Positions 31,569-42,556 of a DNA stretch of 64,000 nt are shown piece after piece. The stretch's first letter is position 1. Each line of letters starts with the position of its first letter. The stretch comes from an uncultured Hyphomonadaceae bacterium. Lineage in GTDB: Bacteria; Pseudomonadota; Alphaproteobacteria; Caulobacterales; Hyphomonadaceae. Under the pieces are notes generated by a model. It ran no database searches and was not told where the DNA came from. It worked only from the letters and a program-made list of their open reading frames with translations. Both the position numbers and the translations under genes were made by a program. The stretch covers positions 186,001 to 250,000 of the forward strand of contig CALKFG010000005.1 in assembly GCA_938084575.1 (NCBI GenBank), read 5' to 3'.

Positions 31569-34168
31569 TTCAGAATCGGGCCAAGCCAGCGCTCCGCCTC
31601 GCGAACCTCCATGCCCTTTCGGCGGGCATAGTCTTCAACCTGGTCGGCTTCGATCCGACCGACGGCGAAATAGACACTCTCGGGATGAGCCAGATACAGG
31701 CCCGAAACGCTGGGCGCCGGGCTCATGGCGAAGCTCGAGGTCAGCTCCATGCCAATCTGGCTGGCGTTCAGGAGGCGAAACAGCGTCTCCTTCTCGGTAT
31801 GGTCGGGCTGGCAGGGATAGCCGGGTGCAGGACGGATGCCCTGATAAGTCTCCTTGATCAGCTTTTCGGTATCGAGATCTTCATCCGGGGCATAGGCCCA
31901 AAGCTCACGCCGGACCCGTAAATGCATATATTCGGCCATGGCTTCGGCGAACCGGTCGGCCAGCGCCTTGACCATGATGGCGCTGTAATCGTCATTTGCC
32001 GCTTCGAACGCCTTGGCCCTTTGGTCGGCTTCGGGGCCCGCGGTCACGGCAAAGCCGCCAATATGGTCATCCTGCTCGGCGATAAAATCCGACAGGGCAA
32101 AATTGGCGCGGCCATTGTCCTTTTGCATTTGCTGTCGCAGCGTATGCAGCCGGGTCCCGTCATCGAGCAGGATGTCGTCGCCGGCCCGTTTTGCAGGCCA
32201 GAACCCAATCACGGCGCGCGGCCTGAACCAGGCCTGGCCGATAATTTGCTGCATCATCGCCTGGGTGTCACGCCACAGGTCGCTGGCGGCTTCGCCAACC
32301 ACCGTGTCGTCAAGGATCTGGGGGAACCGCCCGGCCAGGTTCCAGCTGGCGAAATAGGGGGTCCAGTCGATGAACCGGGCAAGGTCCGCCAGGTCGATAT
32401 CCTCAAAGGTCCGCACGCCGGTATAGCTGGGTGCCGGCACCGCGCCGGTTTCAGGCTGGAACCGCTTCCCGCGGGCTTCGGCCAGGGGCAGGCGGGGTTT
32501 TGGCGGGCCTCCGGCGCGCGCCTCGCGCATGCGCTGATACCGGGCCCGGGTGGTCTCCAGAAGCAACGGTCGGTCCGCCTCCGACAGCAGGGTTGAGACC
32601 ACGCCGACCGCCCGGCTGGCATCGGTGACGTGCAGGGTCGGACCATTGTCACGGACCGGGTCGATCTTCACGGCCGTATGCGCCGGTGAGGTCGTTGCCC
32701 CGCCGATCAGGAGCGGCTGGGTCATGCCGCGGCGCTGCATCTCGCGGGCAACATAGACCATTTCATCGAGGCTGGGCGTGATCAGGCCCGACAGGCCGAT
32801 AATATCGACCTGTTCGGCTTCGGCGCGGTCGAGGATGGCCTCGGCCGGAACCATCACGCCCATGTCAATAATGTCATAGCCATTGCAGGCTAGGACCACG
32901 CCGACAATGTTTTTGCCAATATCGTGGACATCCCCCTTCACAGTGGCCATCAGTACCCGTCCATTCGACAGGTCTTCCGTCCCCAGCGCGGCTTTTTCCG
33001 CCTCGAGAAAGGGGTTGAGATGGGCCACGGCAGCCTTCATCACGCGGGCGGACTTCACCACTTGTGGCAGAAACATCTTTCCGGCCCCGAACAGGTCGCC
33101 GACGACGTTCATTCCGTCCATCAGGGGGCCCTCAATCACGTGCAGGGGACGCGCCATCGCCAGGCGGGCTTCCTCAGTGTCTTCCTCAATGAAGGTCGTG
33201 ATGCCGTTGACCAGAGCATGTTCGAGGCGCTTGGCGACGGGACCATCGCGCCAGCGTGTGTCCTTTTCCTGCACCTTGCCCTTCTGCCCGCGATAGCGCT
33301 CGGCGATTTCGAGCAGGGCGTCGGTGCCCTCGGGTGTCCGGTTCAGGATGACATCCTCGACCCGCAGCCGCAGCTCGGGGTCGATTTCATCATAGATATC
33401 CAGCTGGCCGGCATTGACGATGCCCATATCCATACCGGCCGGGATGGCATGGTAGAGAAAGACCGCATGCATGGCGCGCCGCACCGGTTCATTCCCGCGG
33501 AAGCTGAACGAGATGTTCGACAGACCACCAGAAATATGACAGCCGGGGCAGGTCCGCCGGATTTCGCGGGCGGCCTCGATGAAGTCCACGGCATAATTGT
33601 CATGGTCTGAAATGCCTGTCGCCACCGCGAAAATATTCGGGTCGAAAATGATGTCGCGCGGCGGGAAACCCAGCTGCCCGGTCAGCAGGCGGAAGGCGCG
33701 CTGGCAGATTTCGACCTTGCGGGGCCCGGTGTCGGCCTGCCCGGCTTCATCGAAGGCCATGACGACAACTGCGGCGCCATAAGCCAGGCATTCGCGGGCC
33801 TGATGCAGGAAGGCCGCCTCACCCTCCTTGAGCGAAATGGAGTTCACAACGGCCTTACCCTGAACGCATTTCAGGCCGGCTTCGATCACCTCCCATTTGG
33901 AACTGTCGATCATCACCGGCACGCGGGCAATGTCGGGCTCAGCCGCAATCAGGTTGAGGAAGGTGGTCATGGCCTCGGCGCCGTCAAGCATGCCTTCATC
34001 CATGTTGACATCAATGATCTGGGCGCCATTCTCGACCTGCTGGCGGGCCACTTCAACCGCGCTGGCATAGTCGCCCTCCGTGATCAGCTTACGGAATCTG
34101 GCCGAGCCGGTGACATTGGTGCGTTCGCCAATATTGACGAAGCTTTGGGCAGCTGTGGCTTGGGTCAT
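31526..34168 (-). CDS. metH: Methionine synthase, C-terminal half (pterin-binding, B12-binding and activation domains)
   Basis: [20 protein letters not shown]; cobalamin motif [32 protein letters not shown]; activation domain [17 protein letters not shown]. Confidence 0.95.
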   Translation of the reverse strand: MTQATAAQSFVNIGERTNVTGSARFRKLITEGDYASAVEVARQQVENGAQIIDVNMDEGMLDGAEAMTTFLNLIAAEPDIARVPVMIDSSKWEVIEAGLKCVQGKAVVNSISLKEGEAAFLHQARECLAYGAAVVVMAFDEAGQADTGPRKVEICQRAFRLLTGQLGFPPRDIIFDPNIFAVATGISDHDNYAVDFIEAAREIRRTCPGCHISGGLSNISFSFRGNEPVRRAMHAVFLYHAIPAGMDMGIVNAGQLDIYDEIDPELRLRVEDVILNRTPEGTDALLEIAERYRGQKGKVQEKDTRWRDGPVAKRLEHALVNGITTFIEEDTEEARLAMARPLHVIEGPLMDGMNVVGDLFGAGKMFLPQVVKSARVMKAAVAHLNPFLEAEKAALGTEDLSNGRVLMATVKGDVHDIGKNIVGVVLACNGYDIIDMGVMVPAEAILDRAEAEQVDIIGLSGLITPSLDEMVYVAREMQRRGMTQPLLIGGATTSPAHTAVKIDPVRDNGPTLHVTDASRAVGVVSTLLSEADRPLLLETTRARYQRMREARAGGPPKPRLPLAEARGKRFQPETGAVPAPSYTGVRTFEDIDLADLARFIDWTPYFASWNLAGRFPQILDDTVVGEAASDLWRDTQAMMQQIIGQAWFRPRAVIGFWPAKRAGDDILLDDGTRLHTLRQQMQKDNGRANFALSDFIAEQDDHIGGFAVTAGPEADQRAKAFEAANDDYSAIMVKALADRFAEAMAEYMHLRVRRELWAYAPDEDLDTEKLIKETYQGIRPAPGYPCQPDHTEKETLFRLLNASQIGMELTSSFAMSPAPSVSGLYLAHPESVYFAVGRIEADQVEDYARRKGMEVREAERWLGPILNYDPDEARKIRSAS

Positions 34169-34734
34169 TCGGTGGGGTCCGTGTCTGTATAGATGCCGGG
34201 CAGGCCATCAATGCTGGTCGCGTTGGCGGCGAGGCGTTTTTCCGCCCAGTCCGCTGCGCTCATTTTGGGGTTGTCGAGATAGCGTTTGAGCTGGTCACGT
34301 TCACCCCTGAAGTCATAGAAGGGCACACCCCAGCCACAGCTGTCGGCGATACGGGTCAGCCGGATGGTGAAGATGGCGCGGGCGCGGTCGAAATCGGGGA
34401 ACCAGGCCAGCCTGTCATCAAAGCCTGGCTCATCCCACTGGGTGACGTCGGCCTGGCCATACAGCCGCAGGATCACCGGGGCGCCCTCAAAGGCGCAGAA
34501 CATGAGGGTGATCCGGCCATTTTGACGCGTATGGGCCTGTGTTTCGATCCCGGAGCCGCCGGTATCGAGATAGGCGACGGTCTGGTCATCGATGACGTGA
34601 AAAGCATCATAGCCCTTGGGCGACAGATTGACATGCCCGGCCGCGTCCAGCGGCGCGGTGGCCACGAAGAACATTCTCTGCGCCTGGATAAAGGCGATGA
34701 GTTTATCATCGAGGCGGTCATAGACAGTGCTCAT
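34165..34734 (-). CDS. Pyridoxamine 5'-phosphate oxidase family flavoprotein
   Basis: [91 protein letters not shown]; overlaps the metH C-half start by 4 nt. Confidence 0.88.
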   Translation of the reverse strand: MSTVYDRLDDKLIAFIQAQRMFFVATAPLDAAGHVNLSPKGYDAFHVIDDQTVAYLDTGGSGIETQAHTRQNGRITLMFCAFEGAPVILRLYGQADVTQWDEPGFDDRLAWFPDFDRARAIFTIRLTRIADSCGWGVPFYDFRGERDQLKRYLDNPKMSAADWAEKRLAANATSIDGLPGIYTDTDPTE

Positions 34735-34773
34735 CCTAGGTCTCCTGCCGGCGCCTACCGGCGCGGGTCGTCC

Positions 34774-35829
34774 TCATGAGGCCAGCTCGAAGGGTTCCAG
34801 TCCTGACAGGCGCATCACCTGCGCCGGCGCGACCGGCGTTCTCGGCGGCGTGTCGCCAACCACGCTGGCAATTGCAGCGATGTGCGCAGGTGTCGTGCCA
34901 CAGCAGCCGCCCAGGACATTGACCAGACCCGACTCGGCCCAGTCCTTGAGATGAGCCGCGGTCTGATCCGGGGTTTCGTCATACTCACCAAACGCATTGG
35001 GCAGGCCGGCATTTGGATAGGCTATGATCCGGGTGTCCGCGATCCGGGACAGGGCCACGATATGCTGGCGCATGGCGTCGGCCCCAAGCGCGCAGTTCAG
35101 CCCGATGGCCCAGGGGCGGGCATGGGCCACGCTGGTCCAGAAGGCTTCCGCTGTCTGCCCCGACAGGGTTCGCCCGGAGGCGTCCGTGATGGTGCCGGAA
35201 ATGATAATCGGCAGGGCTTTCCCTGTCTCCGCCTCCAGGTCCAGCAACGCTTTGATGGCCGCCTTGGCGTTGAGCGTGTCGAACACGGTTTCGATCAGGA
35301 ACATGTCAATATAGGGCGCCATCATCCGGGCCTGGGCGGCATAGGCGTCCCGGACCTGGTCGAAGGTCACTTCGCGATATCCCGGATTGTTGACGTCGGG
35401 GCTCAGCGACAGCGTCTTGTTGGTCGGTCCAATGGCTCCGAGGACCCCGATGGGGCGGCCAAGTTCAGCCGCGGCCCGGTCGGCGGTTTCACGGGCCAGG
35501 CGGGCGCCGGTCTCGGCCAGCTCATCGGCCAGATCCTGAAGCTCATAATCGCCCTGGGCGATCGTGGTGGCCGAGAAGGTGTTGGTTTCGATCAGGTCGG
35601 CACCGGCATCAATGAACTGGCGATGGATGTCTGAAATGATCTCCGGACGGGTCAGGTTGAGCAGCTCATTATTGCCCTTGAGGGGGATTTTCGAGTCGGC
35701 AAAGCAGGTGCCCCGGAAGTCCTCCTCGACGAGGTCGAACCCCTGGATCTGAGTCCCCATGGCGCCATCCAGAACCAGAATCTTGTGGTCTGCAAGAGCA
35801 GTTAGCGTGGTGAGGCGGTCCTGGCTCAT
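34774..35829 (-). CDS. metH: Methionine synthase, N-terminal homocysteine S-methyltransferase half
   Basis: [60 protein letters not shown]. Start MSQDRL at 35829 overlaps the metF stop. Confidence 0.93.
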   Translation of the reverse strand: MSQDRLTTLTALADHKILVLDGAMGTQIQGFDLVEEDFRGTCFADSKIPLKGNNELLNLTRPEIISDIHRQFIDAGADLIETNTFSATTIAQGDYELQDLADELAETGARLARETADRAAAELGRPIGVLGAIGPTNKTLSLSPDVNNPGYREVTFDQVRDAYAAQARMMAPYIDMFLIETVFDTLNAKAAIKALLDLEAETGKALPIIISGTITDASGRTLSGQTAEAFWTSVAHARPWAIGLNCALGADAMRQHIVALSRIADTRIIAYPNAGLPNAFGEYDETPDQTAAHLKDWAESGLVNVLGGCCGTTPAHIAAIASVVGDTPPRTPVAPAQVMRLSGLEPFELAS

Positions 35830-36701
35830 GAGGCGGTCTCCTGATGCGGGTGCACGCCGAGAAGACGGCATGTGTCGAGGGTGAGGTCGGCGCGGTTGAG
35901 GGTATAAAAATGAAACTGGCTGACGCCGGCATCCTGCAGCCGCTGGCAGAGCTCCGCCGCGATGTCTGCTGTGATCCGGTCACGCAGGGCCGGGTCCTGA
36001 TCGCTGCCCTCATATCGTGCATGCAGCCAGTCGGGCAGGCGTGCACCACACAGATTGGCAATTCGCTTCAGGCCGGCAAAGTTCGGCTGCAGCATGATTC
36101 CGGGGATGATCGGCAGGGTGACACCGCCTTTGTGGGCCCGGTCGAGAAAGCGCAGGAAATCGTCGGCCTCAAAGAAGAATTGCGAGATGGCGCGGCTGGC
36201 GCCGGCGTCCTGCTTGGCCCGCAGAAAGGCGATATCGGAGTCCTCACCGCGGCTGTCCGGATGAGGCTCGGGATAGCAGGCCACAGACAGCTCGAACGCG
36301 CCGGGGCCGTGGTCCCGCAGAGCGGCAACCAGCTCAATGCTGCTGGCAAAGCCCTGCGGATGCGGCTGGAAGGGCGCGCCCATGCCATCGGCAGCATCGC
36401 CGCGCAGGGCGACAATATGCCGGACGCCATCCTGCCAGTATTGCTGCGCCACGGCCAGAACGTCTTCCCGGCTGGCCGAGACGCAGGTCAGGTGGGCGGC
36501 GGGCGTCAGCGGCGTTTCCTCGACCATGCGCCGGACCGTATCATGGGTCCGCTCGCGGGTGGACCCGCCGGCCCCGTAGGTGACCGAGACAAAGTCCGGC
36601 CCGACCGGCGCGAGCTTTGACACGCTCTCCCAGAGGCGGGTGGCCATGGTGTCGGATTTGGGCGGGAAAAATTCAAACGAAACAGACGGGGCAAGGCTCA
36701 T
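35826..36701 (-). CDS. metF: Methylenetetrahydrofolate reductase
   Basis: VSFEFFPPKSDTMATRLWESVSKLAPVGPDFVSVTYGAGGSTRERTHDTV; AISQFFFEADDFLRFLDRA. Confidence 0.95.
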   Translation of the reverse strand: MSLAPSVSFEFFPPKSDTMATRLWESVSKLAPVGPDFVSVTYGAGGSTRERTHDTVRRMVEETPLTPAAHLTCVSASREDVLAVAQQYWQDGVRHIVALRGDAADGMGAPFQPHPQGFASSIELVAALRDHGPGAFELSVACYPEPHPDSRGEDSDIAFLRAKQDAGASRAISQFFFEADDFLRFLDRAHKGGVTLPIIPGIMLQPNFAGLKRIANLCGARLPDWLHARYEGSDQDPALRDRITADIAAELCQRLQDAGVSQFHFYTLNRADLTLDTCRLLGVHPHQETAS

Positions 36702-37675
36702 GCGACCCTCTCCTTTTCAAGGGCCGGTTTGTGGGCCTGCCAGATGTGGACCGACAGCCCTTGATCCAGTTCAGGGGGCGGCGCGAACCGGCGCGGCTCC
36801 ATCAGCTCAAGGCCAGCCCCCCGTGACCAGGCTGCCATGTCCTCGCTGCGCAGCCCCAGGCGACGATGTCCGTACTGGGTTCGCAGGAAGTCGAGGGCAT
36901 GGGGTGCGAAATCGACAATCAGGGCGCGACCTCCCGGCTTCAGAAGGCGGGCGGTCTCCTGCAGGACCGTGTCCGGAGAGTCGAGATAGTGGAGGACCTG
37001 ATGGATGATCACCAGATCCGCACTGGCGCTATCGAACGGTGTGTTGGCGGCATCGCCCTGCCGGACCCGGGCATGGGCAATTCCCGCCTGGTTGAGATTG
37101 GCCCGGGCGACGGTCAGCATCTGGTGCGACAGGTCGAGGCCCTCCAGCTCACTGGCCAGGTCGGCAAGAAGAACGAGGATACGCCCGGTACCGGTGCCGA
37201 GATCCACCACCCGGTCAAACGGGCCCGGGCCGGCCAGCGTCCGCAGGGCGGCCTCAATGTCCTGATTGGGAAAATGCAGGGACCGCAGCGTGTCCCATTC
37301 TTCCGCGACATTCGCAAAATAGGAGTCTGCCGCGTCTGATCGCTGCTGGCGAACCGTCTGCAACCGGTCCCGGTCTTCGGCCAGCTGACTGGCCGCCGGA
37401 TCGATTTCGATAAACAACTGATCGACCAGCCGGCGGGCCCATCCGGTCTCGGCCGCGCGGTAAAACACCCACGAGCCTTCTGGCAGGCGGTCGACCAGGC
37501 CGGCCTGAGTCAGAGCTTTCAAATGGTGCGACAGGCGTGGCTGACTCTGGTCCAGGATCTGGACCAGTTCACCCACGGCGAGGTCAGCCTGTCGCAGCAG
37601 GGCGAGAATGCGGAAGCGGGTCGGCTCTCCGGCCGCCCGCAGGGCATCAAGCAAGGGATCAGGACAGGACAGCAT
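36698..37675 (-). CDS. ArsR-type HTH fused to SAM-dependent methyltransferase domain
   Basis: MLSCPDPLLDALRAAGEPTRFRILALLRQADLAVGELVQILDQSQPRLSHHLKALTQAGLVDRLPEG; VVDLGTGTGRILVLLADLASELEGLDLS. ORF extends to 37693. Confidence 0.9.
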   Translation of the reverse strand: MLSCPDPLLDALRAAGEPTRFRILALLRQADLAVGELVQILDQSQPRLSHHLKALTQAGLVDRLPEGSWVFYRAAETGWARRLVDQLFIEIDPAASQLAEDRDRLQTVRQQRSDAADSYFANVAEEWDTLRSLHFPNQDIEAALRTLAGPGPFDRVVDLGTGTGRILVLLADLASELEGLDLSHQMLTVARANLNQAGIAHARVRQGDAANTPFDSASADLVIIHQVLHYLDSPDTVLQETARLLKPGGRALIVDFAPHALDFLRTQYGHRRLGLRSEDMAAWSRGAGLELMEPRRFAPPPELDQGLSVHIWQAHKPALEKERVA

Positions 37676-37682
37676 GGATGAG

Positions 37683-37702
37683 ATATAAACCAATCTTTAT
37701 AT
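37683..37702. promoter_or_regulatory. Candidate ArsR-type palindromic operator (ATATAAA-N6-TTTATAT)
   Basis: Perfect 7+7 inverted repeat immediately upstream of the ArsR-methyltransferase start. Confidence 0.5.
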
Positions 37703-37827
37703 GTTTAGCAATCGCTGATCTGTGGCGGATTGGCAACGCCTTGAAGATTTGGGCCGGGAGGAGGCCGGTTCAATTGCATTGCGCCCTATCTTTGCACATA
37801 TCGGTTAACGATACGAGGAAGTCCGGC

Positions 37828-38580
37828 ATGACACATAAGGCACTGATCGCAGGTCTGGCGCTTCTGATGACCGGGTGTGCCTCGAAGGCGGGGGCGCCGT
37901 CGGGCGCGGTGAATGATCCGTTCGAGGATGTGAACCGCGCGGTGTTCGACTTCAATGAAGCCGTTGACAAGGCTGTTCTGGTGCATCTGGCCGACGGGTA
38001 CCGGAGCGTCACCAACACGCCGATCCGGGGCGGTGTCCGGAATTTTCTCATCAATCTCGACCAGCCGGTCGTTTTTGCCAACACGCTGTTGCAGGGTAAA
38101 TTCGCAGCAGCGCTGGACACGGTCAGCCGCTTTGCCGTCAACACCACGGTTGGAATCGGGGGCATACTCGATCCCGCGACGCCTCTGGGTGTGCCCCGGC
38201 ACAGAGAGGATTTTGGTCAGACCCTCGGTCTTTGGGGGGTCGCGGAAGGCCCCTTTCTGATCCTGCCCCTGCTGGGTCCAAGCAATCTGCGCGATCTGGC
38301 CGGTGCCGGCGTGGATCGCGGGCTTGACCCGCTGACCTCTGCACGGTTTGAGGGCGACACCGGGGTCCGGGTTACGCTCGGCGTGGTCGGCGCTGTGTCG
38401 GCACGCGAGCGGCTGGAGCCCCAGATTGAAATGATGCGGGAGCAGGCCGAGCCCTACACCGCGCTCCGGCGGAATTATACGCAGGCACGGGCTGCGGCCA
38501 TTCGGGATGGGCAGGAAGCGGATGATCCGTTCGCAAATTTGCCTGATTTCGATGATTTTGACTTTGGTGATGAAGATTAA
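37828..38580 (+). CDS. mlaA: MlaA/VacJ family lipoprotein
   Basis: MTHKALIAGLALLMTGCASKA lipobox; NDPFEDVNRAVFDFNEAVDKAVLVHLADGYRSVTNTPIRGGVRNFLINLDQPVVFANTLLQG. Confidence 0.92.
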   Translation: MTHKALIAGLALLMTGCASKAGAPSGAVNDPFEDVNRAVFDFNEAVDKAVLVHLADGYRSVTNTPIRGGVRNFLINLDQPVVFANTLLQGKFAAALDTVSRFAVNTTVGIGGILDPATPLGVPRHREDFGQTLGLWGVAEGPFLILPLLGPSNLRDLAGAGVDRGLDPLTSARFEGDTGVRVTLGVVGAVSARERLEPQIEMMREQAEPYTALRRNYTQARAAAIRDGQEADDPFANLPDFDDFDFGDED

Positions 38581-38591
38581 AGGAGGTCCGG

Positions 38592-39209
38592 GTGACCTAC
38601 AGATACGCAGTGGCCGCCGCGCTGCTGACCCTTGCGCTGACCGGACCGGCACGCAGCGATGCGCGCACCGAGCAATATGTTATATCCAATGCTCAGGATG
38701 TTCTCAGTGCGCTGAATGACCCGGTCCTCGACGCGGCAGGCCGGCGGGCGGCCTTTCAGGGCTATATGGACGAGTTTGCCAATATTGATGCGGTGGCCCG
38801 TTTCGTGATTGGCAAATATGCCCGCCGTTTCAGCGAGGCAGAGTTGGCCGCATACCAGGCGGTCTTTCGGGATTATGCCCTGGCCGTTTATGAGTTTTAC
38901 TTCAATGAATATAAGGGCCAGGAGGTCAGGGTGACGGGCTCGACGGACCGCAACGCCCGGGATTCCATTGTCGACACAAAAATTCTGCGCGCAGATGGCC
39001 GGGAGATGGATGTGCGCTGGCGGGTTCTGCTGCGCGGCGATCAGTACCAGGTGGTGGATGTTGCCCTGAATGCCGAGGGCAATCTGATCTGGATGGCGAT
39101 CGAACAACAGGCCCAGTTCCTGTCCATCCTGGATCAGTCAAACGGGTCTGCCGAGGCGCTGATCGGCAAGATTCAGAGCATGACGCTGGAGATGACCGGC
39201 CCGTCCTGA
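38592..39209 (+). CDS. MlaC family phospholipid-binding protein
   Basis: Signal peptide; ARFVIGKYARRFSEAELAAYQAVFRDYALAVYEFYFNEYKGQEVRVTGS; directly after mlaA. Confidence 0.85.
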   Translation: MTYRYAVAAALLTLALTGPARSDARTEQYVISNAQDVLSALNDPVLDAAGRRAAFQGYMDEFANIDAVARFVIGKYARRFSEAELAAYQAVFRDYALAVYEFYFNEYKGQEVRVTGSTDRNARDSIVDTKILRADGREMDVRWRVLLRGDQYQVVDVALNAEGNLIWMAIEQQAQFLSILDQSNGSAEALIGKIQSMTLEMTGPS

Positions 39210-39238
39210 CAGGTCCGGGCCGGATGTGTGCCCGTTCT

Positions 39239-42200
39239 TTACCAGGTATCGATAAACGGGCGTTTCTTGCCTGTTCGGGGGGCTGGTTCTGGCAGGGACC
39301 GCAGCGCGGCACTGATCCGGTGTCGGGTATCCGCGGGGTCGATGACGTCATCAATCTCGAAATGAGAGGCCATGTTGATGGCCTTGCCGCGTTCATAGGC
39401 CCGGGCAACGCGTTCATCATAGGCTGCCTTGCGTTCTGCCAGGTCTTCAATCGCCTCGAGTTCCTTGCGGAAGCCCAGCTTCACACTGCCCTCCAGGCCC
39501 ATGCCGCCAAATTCGCCGGTTGGCCAGCTGACAGTCATCATCGGGGTGCGGAAACTGCCGCCGGCCATGGCCTGGGCGCCGAGGCCGTAACCCTTGCGGA
39601 TAATCACGGTGATCAGAGGTGTGGTCATATTGGCGCCCACGACCATCAGCCGGGAGGCATGGCGCACAAGCGCCGTGGCTTCAATCTCCGGACCGACCAT
39701 GATGCCGGGACAGTCAACCAGAGACAGGACGGGCAGGTCAAAGGCATCGCATAATTGCAGGAAGCGCGCCGCCTTGTCGGCTCCCGGCGTGTCAATGGCG
39801 CCTGACAGGTGCCCCGGATTGTTGGCAATCAGCCCCATCGGGCGGCCTTCAATCCGGATCAGGGCGGTAATCAGTCCAATGCCGAAAGACTTGCGCAGTT
39901 CCAGCACGCTGCCTGTATCGGCAAGCCCGGTAATGACCTGGTGCATATCGTACCAGCGCAACCGGTTCTCGGGCACAACGGACCGCAATTTCCGGGGATC
40001 TTCGGCGGTCCAGTCGGTGACCGGTCCCTGGAAGTAAGACAGGTAGGTCTTGGCCACCGCCACGGCTTCGGCCTCGTCTTCGACGGCGATGTCGACAACT
40101 CCATTGGGAACCTGAACATCCATGGGGCCGACCTCTTCAGGCGTGAACACGCCGAGGCCACCCCCTTCGATCATGGCCGGGCCGCCAATGCCGATATTGG
40201 CACTGCGCGTGGCGATGATCACATCGCAGCAGCCAAGCAGGACCGCATTGCCCGCGAAGCAGCGTCCATTTACGATACCCAGTGTCGGTACGAGGCCGGA
40301 CAATTGGGCGAAATAATTGAAAGCGAGACAGTCGAGGCCGGCAACGCCGGTGACATCCGTATCGCCCGGACGGCCGCCACCGCCCTCGGCGAATAGGACC
40401 GTCGGCAGGCGCTGGGTCTTGGCCAGCTCGAACATGCGGTCTTTTTTATAATGGTTGAGCGCGCCCTGCGTCCCGGCCAGGACCATATAGTCATAGCTCA
40501 TGGCCATGATGCGCGACTGCGCCTCCGGAAACAGGTCGCCATTTACATGGCCGAGACCACAGACCATTCCGTCGCCGGTCGTATTGGCGATCAGGTCGTC
40601 CAGGCCCCGGCGCTTGCGCTGGGCCGCGAGGACGGTAGCGCCATATTCAACGAAGCTGCCCTCATCGCACAGGTCTGCAATGTTTTCCCGTGCCGTTCTG
40701 AATCCGCGTCCGTGCCGCTTTGCAACCGCGCCGGGTCTGTTTTCATCATGTCCGGATTCCCACCGGAACCGCGCTTCTGCGAGGTCAGGACGGAACGTAT
40801 CCAGATCGATATCCACGCCCTTATCCCCGGTCTGGTCCTCGACGTCTGCAGCCGTCATAATGACCAGTCTCTGACCTTCAAAGACGGTGCTGCCAAGGTC
40901 TGCCGAAAGCGTGGTAACCCGGCCACTGACAGTGGCGCGGACCTCATGCTCCATTTTCATGGATTCCAGAATTGCGACAGTGCGCCCGACCCAGACCTCG
41001 TCGCCTGGGGCGATATCGAGACTGACCAGTGTGCCGGGTAAAGGGGCGTCCACCGCGACCTGGCCGGGCGCCAGGCCAGGCTGCTCGGCCACTGGCGCGG
41101 CGCCAGCTTGGGCCGTCGTGGCGGTCGATCCCGGCCGGGCGTCGAGCACGGCAAGGGGATCTTCAATCGTCTGAGCCGGCGCCGGGATCAGCGTGTCGAG
41201 ATTGTCATCCACAAACCGCGTATGGACCTGATAGGCACGCACGTCCGGATGGCCGGCCAGCGTCTTCTGCAGGTCGAGATTGGAGGCCGCCCCGGTCAGC
41301 TCAAACGCCTCCAGACCAGCCTGAAGATGCGTCAGCGTGTCTGTAAAGCTGCCCTGTGGCACGTGGGCAATCAGCTTGGCGATCAGGGAGTCATAATGGG
41401 CATTAACCGTGTAACCGACATAGCCGGCATCGTCCGTACGCAACCCCTCGCCCTGTGGCGGGTGATAGGTTTCGAGCCTTCCGGACGCTGGAATGATCAG
41501 GCCGTCCGGGCGCAGGGTTTCCAGATTGATCCGGGCCTGAATGGCAAAACCGTTGGGCTCCGGGATCGCGGCCTGGTCGAGCCCGGTGGCTGAGAGGCTC
41601 TGGCCTTCTGCCACCGCCAGCTGCGCCTTGACCAGGTCGATGCCCAGTATGTCTTCAGTGACCGTGTGCTCGACCTGCAGGCGGGCATTGGCCTCGATGA
41701 AATAAAACTCGGCCAGGTTTGGGCTGACCAGAAATTCGAAAGTTCCGAGACCGCGATAATTGACGGCTTTGGCGAGACGGACGGCTGCGGTGCAGAGTGC
41801 GCTGCGTACATCCTCTGACAGGCCCGGGCTGGGCGCGACTTCGAGGAGTTTCTGATGACGACGCTGCAGACTGCAGTCGCGGTCCCAGAGATGGCTGACC
41901 GCCCCCTGGCCATCACCAATAATCTGAACTTCGACATGCCGGGCCTGCTCAAGAAAGCGCTCGGCATAGAGTCGCGGGTCACCAAAGGCCTTGTCGGCCT
42001 CGGACCTGGCTCGCTGCAGCGCGGAGGCCAGCTCATCGCGGGCGCGCACAATCCGGACACCGCGGCCACCGCCGCCTGACAGGGCTTTCAGGATCAATGC
42101 TTCGCCCTCGGCGAGGCTGTCAAAAGCGGCTTCGGCGCCAGCGAGATCAAGCTCTCCCGTGCTCAGGGTCAGCACCGCGACGCCCTCTGTCCGGGCCAGG

Positions 42201-42556
42201 TCGACGGCGGCACCCTTGTCACCCAGCCGATCCAGCGTTTCCGGTGTCGGACCGATGAAGACCAGACCCGCCGCTTCCACCGCCCGTGCGAAATCGCCCC
42301 GTTCGCTGAGCAAGCCATAACCGGGATGGACGGCGTCGGCGTTACTCGCCCGCGCGGCCGCGATGACCGCATCGATATCGAGATAGGCCTGCAGGCCGGT
42401 GCCCGGCAGGGTGACCAGCTCATCGACATCAGCGGCGTGGCGTCCATCCAGATCATCCTGAGCGGCAAGACCAATCGCTATCAGCCCCTCCGATCTGGCA
42501 GAGCGGGCGATCCGACTTGCGATTTCGCCACGATTGGCGATCAGGAGCCGCTTCAT
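39239..42556 (-). CDS. Single-chain acyl-CoA carboxylase (biotin carboxylase + BCCP + carboxyltransferase)
   Basis: MKRLLIANRGEIASRIARSARSEGL; FIEANARLQVEHTVTEDILGIDLVKAQL; biotinylation motif ILESMKMEHEVRATVSG; C-terminal carboxyltransferase with NPGHLSGAIDTPGADKAARFLQLCDAFDLPVLSLVDCPG. Confidence 0.93.
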   Translation of the reverse strand: MKRLLIANRGEIASRIARSARSEGLIAIGLAAQDDLDGRHAADVDELVTLPGTGLQAYLDIDAVIAAARASNADAVHPGYGLLSERGDFARAVEAAGLVFIGPTPETLDRLGDKGAAVDLARTEGVAVLTLSTGELDLAGAEAAFDSLAEGEALILKALSGGGGRGVRIVRARDELASALQRARSEADKAFGDPRLYAERFLEQARHVEVQIIGDGQGAVSHLWDRDCSLQRRHQKLLEVAPSPGLSEDVRSALCTAAVRLAKAVNYRGLGTFEFLVSPNLAEFYFIEANARLQVEHTVTEDILGIDLVKAQLAVAEGQSLSATGLDQAAIPEPNGFAIQARINLETLRPDGLIIPASGRLETYHPPQGEGLRTDDAGYVGYTVNAHYDSLIAKLIAHVPQGSFTDTLTHLQAGLEAFELTGAASNLDLQKTLAGHPDVRAYQVHTRFVDDNLDTLIPAPAQTIEDPLAVLDARPGSTATTAQAGAAPVAEQPGLAPGQVAVDAPLPGTLVSLDIAPGDEVWVGRTVAILESMKMEHEVRATVSGRVTTLSADLGSTVFEGQRLVIMTAADVEDQTGDKGVDIDLDTFRPDLAEARFRWESGHDENRPGAVAKRHGRGFRTARENIADLCDEGSFVEYGATVLAAQRKRRGLDDLIANTTGDGMVCGLGHVNGDLFPEAQSRIMAMSYDYMVLAGTQGALNHYKKDRMFELAKTQRLPTVLFAEGGGGRPGDTDVTGVAGLDCLAFNYFAQLSGLVPTLGIVNGRCFAGNAVLLGCCDVIIATRSANIGIGGPAMIEGGGLGVFTPEEVGPMDVQVPNGVVDIAVEDEAEAVAVAKTYLSYFQGPVTDWTAEDPRKLRSVVPENRLRWYDMHQVITGLADTGSVLELRKSFGIGLITALIRIEGRPMGLIANNPGHLSGAIDTPGADKAARFLQLCDAFDLPVLSLVDCPGIMVGPEIEATALVRHASRLMVVGANMTTPLITVIIRKGYGLGAQAMAGGSFRTPMMTVSWPTGEFGGMGLEGSVKLGFRKELEAIEDLAERKAAYDERVARAYERGKAINMASHFEIDDVIDPADTRHRISAALRSLPEPAPRTGKKRPFIDTW

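Noticed and set aside
31526-35829. metH as a frameshifted pseudogene
   Set aside because: The break is at a domain boundary, a third intact gene lies between, and both halves keep full motifs with coupled starts.
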